A stretch of DNA of 38,816 bases from Oscillibacter sp. (GTDB lineage: Bacteria; Bacillota; Clostridia; Oscillospirales; Oscillospiraceae). The stretch spans positions 1 through 38,816 of the forward strand of contig DPPB01000036.1 of NCBI GenBank assembly GCA_003539495.1. Reading direction: 5' to 3'. The notes beneath the pieces were generated by a model. That model was not told where the DNA came from, did no database searches, and saw only the letters and a list, made by a program, of their open reading frames with translations. Positions within the stretch are counted from its first letter, which is position 1. Each line of letters opens with the position of its first letter. Below, one piece after another: positions 17,838-25,451 of this stretch. The translations under genes were made by a program, and so were the position numbers.

Positions 17838-19226
17838 ATGAAAAAGCAACTTTTGCGGACCCTGTGCCTGGGCTTGCTTGTTCTGCTCTTTTCCGCCTGC
17901 GCAAAAAAGCATAATACGAATAATAACGACAATGCGTATTACGGAGGGGATCCCATGGATTTCAAAAGCTTTCAGCTGGTGCAAACCGATATGACGGCGC
18001 AGCGCCGTGTTTACGAGGGATACAAAACGGAGAACGGCGTTCATTTAGAGTATTACATCAGCACGGAAATGTGGGATGATAAGACCTCCGGGAATGTGGA
18101 ATGCCGCAATGTCGTTCGTGCAATTGACGCAGATGAGAGCGTTTTTCAAAAGCTGTGCGCATTATTCGGCAATTACAGAATAGCGGAATGGGCGGGCTTT
18201 CGCGGGCATGATTCCCAGGCTCTTGACGGCAGCGGTATGTGCTTTGAGGCCGTGTTGGCGGACGGGACGGAGATAAACGCCCAGGGAACCAACAGCTTTC
18301 CCAAAAACTATTCGTCATTTACCCAAGAGCTTTGTAAGCTCATAACGACCGAAAGAATAAGCTCGGTGCATTTTAGCGACGGCACCTATGAGATCACGCT
18401 GCCGGAGAGCTGGGTGGGCACCGTTGCGGCAAGCTTTTCCGAAGGCCAAGTGGCATTTTTCGTTGATAAGCTCGGCGGCGGCGAACTCACCTTTTTTATA
18501 ATCGACAGCGATACATACGGCTATGCTCCGGATTCCTATAAGGGCAGAGTAGAAGTCGGCCGGCTTATATCCGGGGAGGATGAGCGGTTTATCACGGCCC
18601 GTGATAATTACGCCATTGCATCCTATGCATCTGAGGTTTCGGAGGAGGCGCTGGAGCTTTGGGAAAATTATGAAAGCGATAAGCTTTCTATCGTGGAGAG
18701 CCTCCGGGGTGTAAATGGATATGCGTTTTATCCCGAGGACGGAACGACCCTGTACTATGCCAATGCGAGGGATTTGGCGGATAAAGCCAGGAGCCTGTGG
18801 CTGAGCTTAAACTTTGCAGGTGAGTATCCGGGCGGAGAGAAGCCTGTGAGGCTTAAACGCCGGAATTATGTACCCATATTTCCATCATATGCTTTTACAA
18901 ACACCCTCGAAGGCGTCCGCAAAAAATTCTTGGAGGTTTTTTCGGAGGAATTTACCGACAAAACCCTGCGCCAAGCTATGGCGGACAGGGATTTAATTGT
19001 CTATAAGGACAATGTCTATGTGGCCTGTAAGAAATGCAAGGGGAAGGCTTCCTACAGCAGCTATGTAGATTGCGTCCGGGAGGAAGGCGGCGGGAAATTT
19101 GCCGTTGTAATTGCCGCAAAAATGCCGCCAGACGGCCATAAGCTCTATGTTGACCTGCCGGCAGAGAAAAATGCCGCAGGTGCCTTCGTATTTTCGGATT
19201 ATCCCTACTGGGACAAAAGCGAATGA
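17838..19226 (+). CDS. Lipoprotein with possible IseA-like C-terminal domain
   Basis: A 462-residue protein. I use the ATG at 17838 (GGAAAGGAAG upstream) rather than the frame opening at 17814. The lipobox LFSAC places the acylated Cys near residue 21. An Asn/Asp-rich linker leads to two mixed alpha/beta regions (about 45-165 and 175-290). The last 150 residues (NARDLADKARSLW..., FLEVFSEEFTDKTL, LIVYKDNVYVACKKCKG) resemble the IseA_DL fold of inhibitors of cell-wall DL-endopeptidases; this is inference from pattern only. If right, the protein would regulate wall hydrolysis at the cell surface. It ends the co-directional cluster. Its translation may be affected by the hairpin at 17786-17828. 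Confidence 0.75.
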   Translation: MKKQLLRTLCLGLLVLLFSACAKKHNTNNNDNAYYGGDPMDFKSFQLVQTDMTAQRRVYEGYKTENGVHLEYYISTEMWDDKTSGNVECRNVVRAIDADESVFQKLCALFGNYRIAEWAGFRGHDSQALDGSGMCFEAVLADGTEINAQGTNSFPKNYSSFTQELCKLITTERISSVHFSDGTYEITLPESWVGTVAASFSEGQVAFFVDKLGGGELTFFIIDSDTYGYAPDSYKGRVEVGRLISGEDERFITARDNYAIASYASEVSEEALELWENYESDKLSIVESLRGVNGYAFYPEDGTTLYYANARDLADKARSLWLSLNFAGEYPGGEKPVRLKRRNYVPIFPSYAFTNTLEGVRKKFLEVFSEEFTDKTLRQAMADRDLIVYKDNVYVACKKCKGKASYSSYVDCVREEGGGKFAVVIAAKMPPDGHKLYVDLPAEKNAAGAFVFSDYPYWDKSE

Positions 19227-19251
19227 GTTATTTCCCCTTCCGTGTTGAGGA

Positions 19252-19731
19252 ATGTGCCAAAAGGAATGCACCGTCTGCAAGAAGGTTCTTGAAACCGCAC
19301 CGATCCCCGCAACAGGCAGCACTCATACCCACAGCTACGGCACCGATTGGAAGTATGATGACACCAATCACTGGCATGAGTGCCAGTGCGGCGATAAGGC
19401 CGACACGGCGGCCCACAGCTTCCAGTGGGTGATCGACAAGGCCGCTACCAAGGAGACCACCGGTAGTAGGCACGAGGAATGCACCGTTTGCGGCGCTAAG
19501 CGCAGCGAGAATACGGTCATCGACAAGCTCCCCGACGGCGGCAATACCGGCAATACAGGCAGCGGTGATAATAACACCGATAAGCCCGGAAAGGACGACT
19601 CCACCAAGTCTCCTCAGACCGGTGACAGCATTAGCCTCATCGGTTGGCTGGCTGCTCTGTTCGTCAGCGGCGGCGTTCTGACCGTACTGGGCATGAACAG
19701 CAAAAAGAGAAAGGAATCCGAGGCTGAATAA
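19252..19731 (+). pseudogene. 5'-truncated remnant of an SPQTG-anchored surface protein
   Basis: The frame opens only after a TGA at 19246 and the first ATG has no usable ribosome-binding site or signal peptide. It nevertheless encodes the typical C-terminus of a wall-anchored protein: Cys/His-rich repeat (CTVCKK, HECQCGDK, HEECTVCGAK), a Gly/Asn/Thr/Asp linker, SPQTGD, a hydrophobic segment (LIGWLAALFVSGGVLTVL) and a KKRK tail. The repeats resemble those in the cohesin protein at 2470. I conclude that the N-terminal part was lost. Expression from a coupled start is not excluded but export would fail without a signal peptide. Confidence 0.65.
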
Positions 19732-19768
19732 GCCGGCGCTTCCGAAATCGAAATAACCTAAATACAAT

Positions 19769-19803
19769 AGGCGGTGACGGATCATTCCGCCACCGCCTGT
19801 TTT
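19769..19803 (+). terminator. Rho-independent terminator
   Basis: AGGCGGTG-a-CGGA pairs with TCCG-c-CACCGCCT around a short loop, followed by GTTTT. It lies 38 bp after the truncated surface-protein frame. Confidence 0.7.
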
Positions 19804-19804
19804 C

Positions 19805-19838
19805 CGGAAAGGGGACTTGGCAGCAAGTCCCCTTTCCG
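19805..19838. repeat. 15-bp perfect intergenic hairpin
   Basis: CGGAAAGGGGACTTG pairs with CAAGTCCCCTTTCCG around a GCAG tetraloop. Similar purine-rich GGAA..GGGGAC arms occur in the hairpin at 24181-24223. Its function is unclear; there is no T-run on either side. Confidence 0.55.
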
Positions 19839-20094
19839 AAAGGCGGCAAGCGACAGCCACATTCCGGCCGTGCATCCCCAGCTGAACGGCGACGGAGAGG
19901 TGCCCCTGCTCCGTTGGAGGTGCGCCGCTACCTCCCCCCCGAAAACATAAGGCTTTCATTTTTTCGGTTTGGCTGTTTTTCCATCATCCGGGAGTCGGCA
20001 GTCTTTCTTTTTAGCCGGAGGAGAGCGATTTTTTCAGAAATGGGCACAAAAAAGGAAGCCAATGCAGAAAGATAGTAATTTTCAATAATCCATC
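19839..20094. other. Intergenic region without a supported gene
   Basis: Between the hairpin at 19805 and the promoter at 20095 I see no frame with a start site and plausible composition. The minus-strand frame that crosses it (19228-19959) has no family features and overlaps the surface-protein remnant. Confidence 0.6.
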
Positions 20095-20124
20095 TTTACA
20101 TTATGGCGGAAAGTATAGTATACT
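20095..20124 (+). promoter_or_regulatory. SigA-type promoter for the nucleoside ABC operon
   Basis: TTTACA at 20095-20100 and TATACT at 20119-20124 with an 18-bp spacer, about 80 bp before the ATPase start. The 8-bp palindrome AGTATACT overlaps the -10 box. I see no purine-riboswitch pattern in the leader. Confidence 0.6.
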
Positions 20125-20202
20125 AATACTATCTATTGTGGTTTCCGTCCCCGTATCCTGCAAATAGCGGCGGGCCATAAAAACGGAAGGGAGGGCGAAA
20201 AA

Positions 20203-21741
20203 TTGGACAGACCGTATGCAATTGAAATGCTGCACATTACAAAACGGTTTCCCGGTATCATCGCCAATGACGACATCACGCTTCAGCTGAAGAAGGGTGA
20301 GATCCATGCTCTGCTGGGCGAAAACGGCGCGGGCAAATCTACGCTGATGAGCGTTCTGTTCGGCCTGTACCAGGCTGAGGAGGGAATCATCAAAAAGGAC
20401 GGCGTGGAGGTGTCCATTAAAGACCCCAATGATGCCAATGCCCTGGGTATCGGTATGGTACACCAGCACTTTAAGCTGGTGGAGTGCTTTACTGTGCTGG
20501 ATAACATCATCATGGGTGTGGAGCCCACAAAGATGGGCTTTTTGCAGAAAAAAGAGGCCCGTGCCAAGGTTATGGAGCTCAGTGAGCGGTATGGGCTGAA
20601 GATTGACCCCGATGCACTCATCGAGGACATCACCGTGGGTATGCAGCAGCGTACCGAAATTCTGAAGATGCTGTATCGGGAGAACGAGATCCTCATTTTC
20701 GACGAGCCTACCGCCGTGCTGACCCCCCAGGAGATCGATGAGCTCATGGAGATCATGCGGAATTTGGCCGCAGAGGGGAAGTCCATCCTGTTCATTTCCC
20801 ACAAGCTCAACGAGATTATGGCCGTGTCCGACCGCTGTACTGTGCTGCGTAAGGGTAAGTACATCGGCACTGTGGAGACCAAGGACACCAGTGTGGAGCA
20901 GCTCAGCGCCATGATGGTGGGCCATGATGTGAATTTCCATGTGGTGAAGGGTCCTGCAAATCCCGGTGACGTGGTGCTGGACGTGGAGCATCTGACCGTG
21001 GCCAGCAAGCTGCATAAAAAGAACGCCGTGCGGGATGTGAGCTTTCAGGTGCGCAAGGGCGAGATCGTGTGCATCGCCGGTATCGATGGCAATGGTCAAA
21101 CGGAGCTGGTGTACGGTCTCACGGGCCTGGAGCCGGTGGTTTCCGGCAAAATTACCCTTTGCGGCCAGGACATCACCCATATGCCCATCCGTAAGCGGAA
21201 TATCCTGGGCATGTCCCACATTCCCGAGGATCGGCATAAGCACGGATTGGTGCTGGACTATTCTTTGGAGGACAACCTGGTGCTGGAGCGGTATTTTGAG
21301 CCGGAGTTCACCAGCAAGGCGGGCTTCCTGCGCCGGGACAATATCCGGAAGTATGCCGAAAGGCTCATTGACGAGTATGACATCCGCAGCGGCCAGGGCC
21401 CTGTGACAATGGCCCGCAGCATGTCCGGCGGCAACCAGCAGAAGGCCATTGTGGCCCGGGAGATCGACAAGGATCCTGAGCTGCTGGTGGCGGTGCAGCC
21501 TACACGAGGCCTGGACGTGGGTGCCATTGAAAACGTACATAAGGAATTGGTGGCCCAGCGCGACGCCGGCAAGGCGGTGCTGCTGGTGTCCCTGGAGCTG
21601 GACGAGGTAATGGATGTGCCGGACCGCATCTTGGTCATGTATGAGGGCGAGATCGTGGGTGAACTGGATCCCAAGACCACCACCCAGGAGGAGTTGGGTC
21701 TGTATATGGCCGGCGCCAAGAGAGATGAGGTGAGGGAATGA
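20203..21741 (+). CDS. Nucleoside-type ABC importer, duplicated ATPase (NupO/YufO-like)
   Basis: A 512-residue protein with a TTG start: GGGAGGGCG lies before it and the sequence MDRPYAIEMLHITKRFPGI aligns well with the family's N-terminus. It has two fused nucleotide-binding domains. The first has Walker A GENGAGKST (residues 39-47), a degenerate signature and Walker B ILIFDEPTAVL. The second has a degenerate Walker A (GIDGNGQTE), a good signature MSGGNQQK and LLVAVQPTRGLDVGA. This asymmetric layout is typical of ribose/galactose/BMP-type importers, where it powers uptake of nucleosides. The next gene overlaps by 4 bp (ATGA). The usual BMP-family lipoprotein gene is not next to it. Confidence 0.93.
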   Translation: MDRPYAIEMLHITKRFPGIIANDDITLQLKKGEIHALLGENGAGKSTLMSVLFGLYQAEEGIIKKDGVEVSIKDPNDANALGIGMVHQHFKLVECFTVLDNIIMGVEPTKMGFLQKKEARAKVMELSERYGLKIDPDALIEDITVGMQQRTEILKMLYRENEILIFDEPTAVLTPQEIDELMEIMRNLAAEGKSILFISHKLNEIMAVSDRCTVLRKGKYIGTVETKDTSVEQLSAMMVGHDVNFHVVKGPANPGDVVLDVEHLTVASKLHKKNAVRDVSFQVRKGEIVCIAGIDGNGQTELVYGLTGLEPVVSGKITLCGQDITHMPIRKRNILGMSHIPEDRHKHGLVLDYSLEDNLVLERYFEPEFTSKAGFLRRDNIRKYAERLIDEYDIRSGQGPVTMARSMSGGNQQKAIVAREIDKDPELLVAVQPTRGLDVGAIENVHKELVAQRDAGKAVLLVSLELDEVMDVPDRILVMYEGEIVGELDPKTTTQEELGLYMAGAKRDEVRE

Positions 21742-22898
21742 AAAAGAATCTCCTGAAAAATAACGGCGTGCAGTCGCTGTTGGCCTCTCTGGCCTGCGTG
21801 GTGCTGGGCCTGCTTATCGGCTACATCGTTCTGCTGTTCATCAACCCCAACGGCGCCGGCGAGGCCATCGCCGCCGTCATGAAGAACTTCCTCAACTACA
21901 GCAAGTCTGCGACCCAGGCCAAATACCTGGGCAACACCTTGGTTAAGACCGCACCGCTTCTGCTGTGTGCGCTGTCCATTCTTTTTTCCTACAAGGTGGG
22001 ACTGTTTAATATCGGCGCGGCGGGTCAGTACTGCGCGGGCGTGGCTCTGAGCCTGTACGCCGCCCTGGCCTGGGGCTGGGGCTGGCTGCCCTGCATGCTG
22101 CTGGCGATGCTGGGCGGCATGGTTCTGGGTGCTATTTCCGGCCTGCTGAAGTCCTACTGCAACGTTAATGAGGTCATTTCCGGCATCATGCTCAACTGGA
22201 TCGTGCTGTATCTGACCAACATGCTGCTGACCAATGTGAAGGAGGAAACCAGCCCCTACACCTTCGTGCTGGCACATAAGAATCCCTCGGCGGTCCTGCC
22301 CACCTTGGGCCTGGGCAGCCTGCTTAACAACAACCAGTATGTGGGCCTGGCCCTGCCGCTGTCCATTCTGGCGGCGGTGCTTGTGTGGGTCGTGCTGGAA
22401 AAGACCCGTTTCGGTTATGAGCTGCGGGCCACCGGCAACAATAAGAATGCCGCCAAGTACTGCGGTATGGCGGAAAAACGCAATATCATCCTGACCTTGG
22501 TCATTTCCGGCGCCCTGGCCGGTATGGGCGCGGCCATGCTGTACCTCACCGGGTATGAGCAGTGGCAGTGCTCCACCTCCTCGGTGCCCGGCATGGGCTT
22601 TAACGGCATCGCTGCGGCATTCCTGGGTGGCCTGAATCCCTTTGGCACCATATTGGCATCCTTCTTCATCCAGCATATCACCGCCGGTGGCGCCTATGTG
22701 GATAAGACTATGTACTGCGCACAGATTTCCGACTTGATCTCCGCCCTCATCATCTACCTGTGCGGCTTCGTGCTGTTCATGAAGTACGCCATGAACTCCG
22801 CCATTTCCAAACGGGAAGAGAAGGCTGCACTGAAGGAAAGAGAGCAGAGCGAGACGCCGCCTGCTGATGCGAATACGGAGAAAGGAGGCGATCAGTAA
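21738..22898 (+). CDS. Nucleoside ABC importer permease 1 (NupP/YufP-like)
   Basis: A 386-residue integral membrane protein starting inside the ATPase stop (ATGA overlap). About eight to ten hydrophobic segments are visible from residue 13 onward. It carries the family-typical VGLFNIGAAGQYCAG stretch near residues 85-100, the VNEVISGIMLNWI stretch near 142-155 and the cytoplasmic coupling region KTRFGYELRATGNNKNAAKY (near 223-243). The C-terminus is a charged cytoplasmic tail. It forms the pore with the permease encoded next. The stop overlaps the next start by one base (TAATG). Confidence 0.93.
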   Translation: MKKNLLKNNGVQSLLASLACVVLGLLIGYIVLLFINPNGAGEAIAAVMKNFLNYSKSATQAKYLGNTLVKTAPLLLCALSILFSYKVGLFNIGAAGQYCAGVALSLYAALAWGWGWLPCMLLAMLGGMVLGAISGLLKSYCNVNEVISGIMLNWIVLYLTNMLLTNVKEETSPYTFVLAHKNPSAVLPTLGLGSLLNNNQYVGLALPLSILAAVLVWVVLEKTRFGYELRATGNNKNAAKYCGMAEKRNIILTLVISGALAGMGAAMLYLTGYEQWQCSTSSVPGMGFNGIAAAFLGGLNPFGTILASFFIQHITAGGAYVDKTMYCAQISDLISALIIYLCGFVLFMKYAMNSAISKREEKAALKEREQSETPPADANTEKGGDQ

Positions 22899-23839
22899 TG
22901 ATACTGCTGCTGCAATATACATTGACCTTTGCCTCCGTGCTGATTCTGGTGGCCCTGGGCGGCTGCTTCTCAGAGCATTCGGGCGTTATCAACCTGGGCC
23001 TGGAGGGTGTTATGATCATGGGCGCCCTGGGCGGTGCCCTGGCCATGCGGTATATGCCCGGCGGCTCGTCCCACTTTGCGATGCTGCTGGTGGTTCTGCT
23101 GGCGGCGGCACTGATGGGTATGATTTATTCCAGCCTCCTGGCCGTGGCCTGCATCAACTTCAAGGCAGACCAGACCATTGTAGGTACGGCGCTGAATATG
23201 CTGGGCATCGCAGGGGCAACGGTTATCGTAAAGGCCATCAACACGGCGGCCAACCCCGATGATGTGTCCTCCACCATCCAGTATGCCGGCGCAAAAAAAG
23301 CTTTTTTGGAGAACATTGGTTCCTTCGAGTTCAGCTGGTTCATGCTGGTGACACTGCTGCTGCTGATCGCGGCCTATGTGCTGCTGTACAAGACCCGCTT
23401 CGGCCTGCGGCTCATGGCCTGCGGCGAGCATCCCCAGGCGGCCAACTCCGTGGGCATCAACGTATATAAGATGCGCTGGGCCGGCGTGCTCATTTCCGGT
23501 GTGCTGGGTGGCCTGGGCGGTATCGTATTCATCACCGCCGGCGTTTCTGAGTGGCGGTTTGAGTACGGCGTGGCAGGCTTCGGCTTCCTGTCCCTGGCCG
23601 TCATGATCTTCGGCCAGTGGAAGCCCACCCGCATTGCCCTGGCGGCGCTGCTGTTTGGTATGTTCCGGGCGCTGTCCAACGTATATGCCGGGTTTGAGTT
23701 CTTGAAGGCCATGAACATCCCCAGCCCCGTATATAATATGATGCCCTACATCATCTCTCTGGTGGTGCTGGCCTTCACATCCAAGAAGTCCCGCGCACCC
23801 AAGGCGGAAGGTATTCCCTACGACAAGGGACAGAGATAA
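22898..23839 (+). CDS. Nucleoside ABC importer permease 2 (NupQ/YufQ-like)
   Basis: A 313-residue integral membrane protein, translationally coupled to the first permease (TAATG) with AAAGGAGG in front. It has about eight membrane segments and the motifs HSGVINLGLEGVMIMGAL (residues about 28-45) and KTRFGLRLMACGEHPQAANS (about 165-184), both characteristic of the YufQ side of the heterodimer. A good Rho-independent terminator follows, so the operon ends here. The substrate is inferred to be nucleosides from the family, not shown by the sequence itself. Confidence 0.93.
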   Translation: MILLLQYTLTFASVLILVALGGCFSEHSGVINLGLEGVMIMGALGGALAMRYMPGGSSHFAMLLVVLLAAALMGMIYSSLLAVACINFKADQTIVGTALNMLGIAGATVIVKAINTAANPDDVSSTIQYAGAKKAFLENIGSFEFSWFMLVTLLLLIAAYVLLYKTRFGLRLMACGEHPQAANSVGINVYKMRWAGVLISGVLGGLGGIVFITAGVSEWRFEYGVAGFGFLSLAVMIFGQWKPTRIALAALLFGMFRALSNVYAGFEFLKAMNIPSPVYNMMPYIISLVVLAFTSKKSRAPKAEGIPYDKGQR

Positions 23840-23852
23840 CATGTATGCAGTC

Positions 23853-23890
23853 AAAAGGATGCCCGCAAAAAAGCGGGCATCCTTTTTTGC
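23853..23890 (+). terminator. Rho-independent terminator of the ABC operon
   Basis: AAAGGATGCCCGC pairs perfectly with GCGGGCATCCTTT around an A-rich loop and ends in TTTTTTGC. It starts 14 bp after the second permease stop. Confidence 0.93.
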
Positions 23891-23935
23891 TGAAAGGCTC
23901 CGCGGCTGTCTCTCAGATAAGCAGTTTTCCGAAAG

Positions 23936-24205
23936 ATGCTGACCCTGGAGCGGCACCGGGATCCAAAGCTGGCGCGGCTTTATCATGGCTATCTTGCTGC
24001 CGGGCCCGCTGAGTATATGGCGGCGAGCTTCCGTAAGCTGACACCCTCCGCTGATGCCTTGCGGCGGCACGGGATGGGCTGGATAAGACTATCCGGCATG
24101 TCATCGATGGCAGCTGCGTTCCCGGGCTGCGGTGAGGAATATAAAAAATGCCCGGCCTATCAGGGCTTGCGATACACAGCTAAGGAATGGGGACCCGCTC
24201 ACTGA
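23936..24205 (+). pseudogene. Possible gene remnant, TetR-C-terminus-like
   Basis: The frame encodes 89 residues beginning MLTLERHRDPKLARLYHGYL, which has the look of the ligand-domain part of a TetR-type regulator. There is no ribosome-binding site, it has no DNA-binding domain, and it runs into the hairpin at 24181. It may be a decayed fragment or chance coding in a GC-rich spacer. Nothing else is supported between 23890 and 24180. Confidence 0.2.
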
Positions 24206-24223
24206 GCAGGTCCCCATTCCTTA
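24181..24223. terminator. 15-bp perfect hairpin between convergent genes
   Basis: TAAGGAATGGGGACC (24181-24195) pairs with GGTCCCCATTCCTTA (24209-24223); the loop contains a small inner GCTC/GAGC stem. It lies 17 bp beyond the aminotransferase stop on the minus strand. T-runs on either side are weak, so a terminator role is likely but not certain. Confidence 0.5.
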
Positions 24224-24239
24224 GTTATATATGGAGCTT

Positions 24240-25430
24240 TTATTGATATGCTTCCATCATGGCCTTGAAGGCCGGCAGAGAGCGGCGGATCATTTCGTTT
24301 GACACACAGTAACTCAGGCGGAAATAGCCGGGGCAGCCGAAGCCGTCGGCGGGGACCACCAGCAGATTATGCTCTCGCTTGGCTTTTTCGGAGAAGGCAC
24401 CTGCGTCGCCGCCGGGGGCTTTCACGAAAAGGTAGAAAGCGCCGTCGGGCTTAGCGCACTCGTAGCCCATGGCCCGGAGACTATCATATAGCAGGGTGCG
24501 GTTTTCATCGTAGGCCTGCAGGTCGGGCTGCTCCTGGGCGCACAAACCCACAACCTTTTGAATCAGCGTGGGCGGGCACACATGGCCCATGGCCCGTGCC
24601 GCGCCGGAAACGGTGGCGTAAACGGCAGCGCTGTCCTCGGCAAAGGAGGGAACATACACATAGCCGATGCGCTCGCCGGGCAGGGACAGGGACTTGGAAT
24701 AGGAGTAGCACACGATGGTATTTTTATACAGGCAGGGAATGAAGGGCACCTTTACGCCGCCGTACACCAGCTCCCGGTAGGGCTCGTCGGCGATGATATA
24801 GATGGGGTGGCCGTACTGGACACTCTTGCGCTCTAAGAGGGATGCCAGATCCCGGAGTGTCTCCTCGGTGTACACCACACCGGAGGGATTGTTGGGGGAA
24901 TTGACAATGATGGCCTGGGTGTGAGGGGTGATGCGCTGCTCTACCTCGTCCAGCTGCACCTGGAAGGCGTTGGTGTCGGCGGGAACCACCACCATCTTGC
25001 CGCCGTTGGCGGTGATGAAGGGGGCGTATTCCGGGAAGAATGGGGCAATGACCATGATCTCGCTGTCACCGTCCACCACCAGGGCCTTGATAACGGAGAT
25101 AAGGGCTGGGGCCGCGCCGCAGGTTAAAAACAGCTCGCTGCTGCGGATATCCAGACCAAAGCGGCGGGAGAGATCAGCGGCAATAGCTGCCCGGGGCTCC
25201 TCAAAGCCGGGAGCCATGGAGTAGCCGTGGAGCTGGATGGAGTCGGTCTCATCCACGAGCTTGTGGATGGATTCATTGACCTTCTTGGGGGCGGGGATGC
25301 TGGGGTTTCCAAGGGAGTAGTCAAAAACATTTTCTCTGCCCACGATCTTGGCCTGCTCCAGGCCATAGGCGAACAGCCGGCGGATTACAGAAGGGGCGGT
25401 GCCCAAGTCATAAAAGGTTTGATTGACCAT
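24240..25430 (-). CDS. Class I PLP-dependent aminotransferase
   Basis: A 396-residue protein of normal length for the fold-type I, class I/II aminotransferase family. AAGGAGG lies upstream of the ATG on the minus strand. Recognisable features are FDYSLGNPS, VNSPNNPSG (cofactor and substrate contacts), ADEPYRELVY (Asp for the pyridine nitrogen) and SYSKSLSLPGERIGY with the PLP Lys at 246. The C-terminal small domain has DGAFYLFVK and RLSYCVS with the carboxylate-binding Arg. It probably transfers the amino group between an amino acid and 2-oxoglutarate; the exact substrate cannot be read from sequence. It follows the phosphate acyltransferase gene by 21 bp, so both probably share the promoter at 26418-26446. 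Confidence 0.92.
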   Translation of the reverse strand: MVNQTFYDLGTAPSVIRRLFAYGLEQAKIVGRENVFDYSLGNPSIPAPKKVNESIHKLVDETDSIQLHGYSMAPGFEEPRAAIAADLSRRFGLDIRSSELFLTCGAAPALISVIKALVVDGDSEIMVIAPFFPEYAPFITANGGKMVVVPADTNAFQVQLDEVEQRITPHTQAIIVNSPNNPSGVVYTEETLRDLASLLERKSVQYGHPIYIIADEPYRELVYGGVKVPFIPCLYKNTIVCYSYSKSLSLPGERIGYVYVPSFAEDSAAVYATVSGAARAMGHVCPPTLIQKVVGLCAQEQPDLQAYDENRTLLYDSLRAMGYECAKPDGAFYLFVKAPGGDAGAFSEKAKREHNLLVVPADGFGCPGYFRLSYCVSNEMIRRSLPAFKAMMEAYQ

Positions 25431-25451
25431 GATGATCCTCCTTTTTCGGAA

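Noticed and set aside
20125..20202. Purine riboswitch in the leader of the nucleoside ABC operon
   Set aside because: The conserved junction sequences and paired loops of purine riboswitches are not present; the leader is also very short.
20101..21540. 479-residue minus-strand frame antisense to the ABC ATPase
   Set aside because: It is His/Leu-rich shadow coding with no motif, while the plus strand encodes a complete duplicated ATPase.
21258..22922. 554-residue minus-strand frame antisense to the ATPase and first permease
   Set aside because: Gln/His/Gly-rich composition typical of antisense of a GC-rich membrane protein; no RBS or domain.
22970..24070. 366-residue minus-strand frame over the second permease and the terminator
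   Set aside because: It reads through the strong terminator hairpin and has His/Gln-rich shadow composition.
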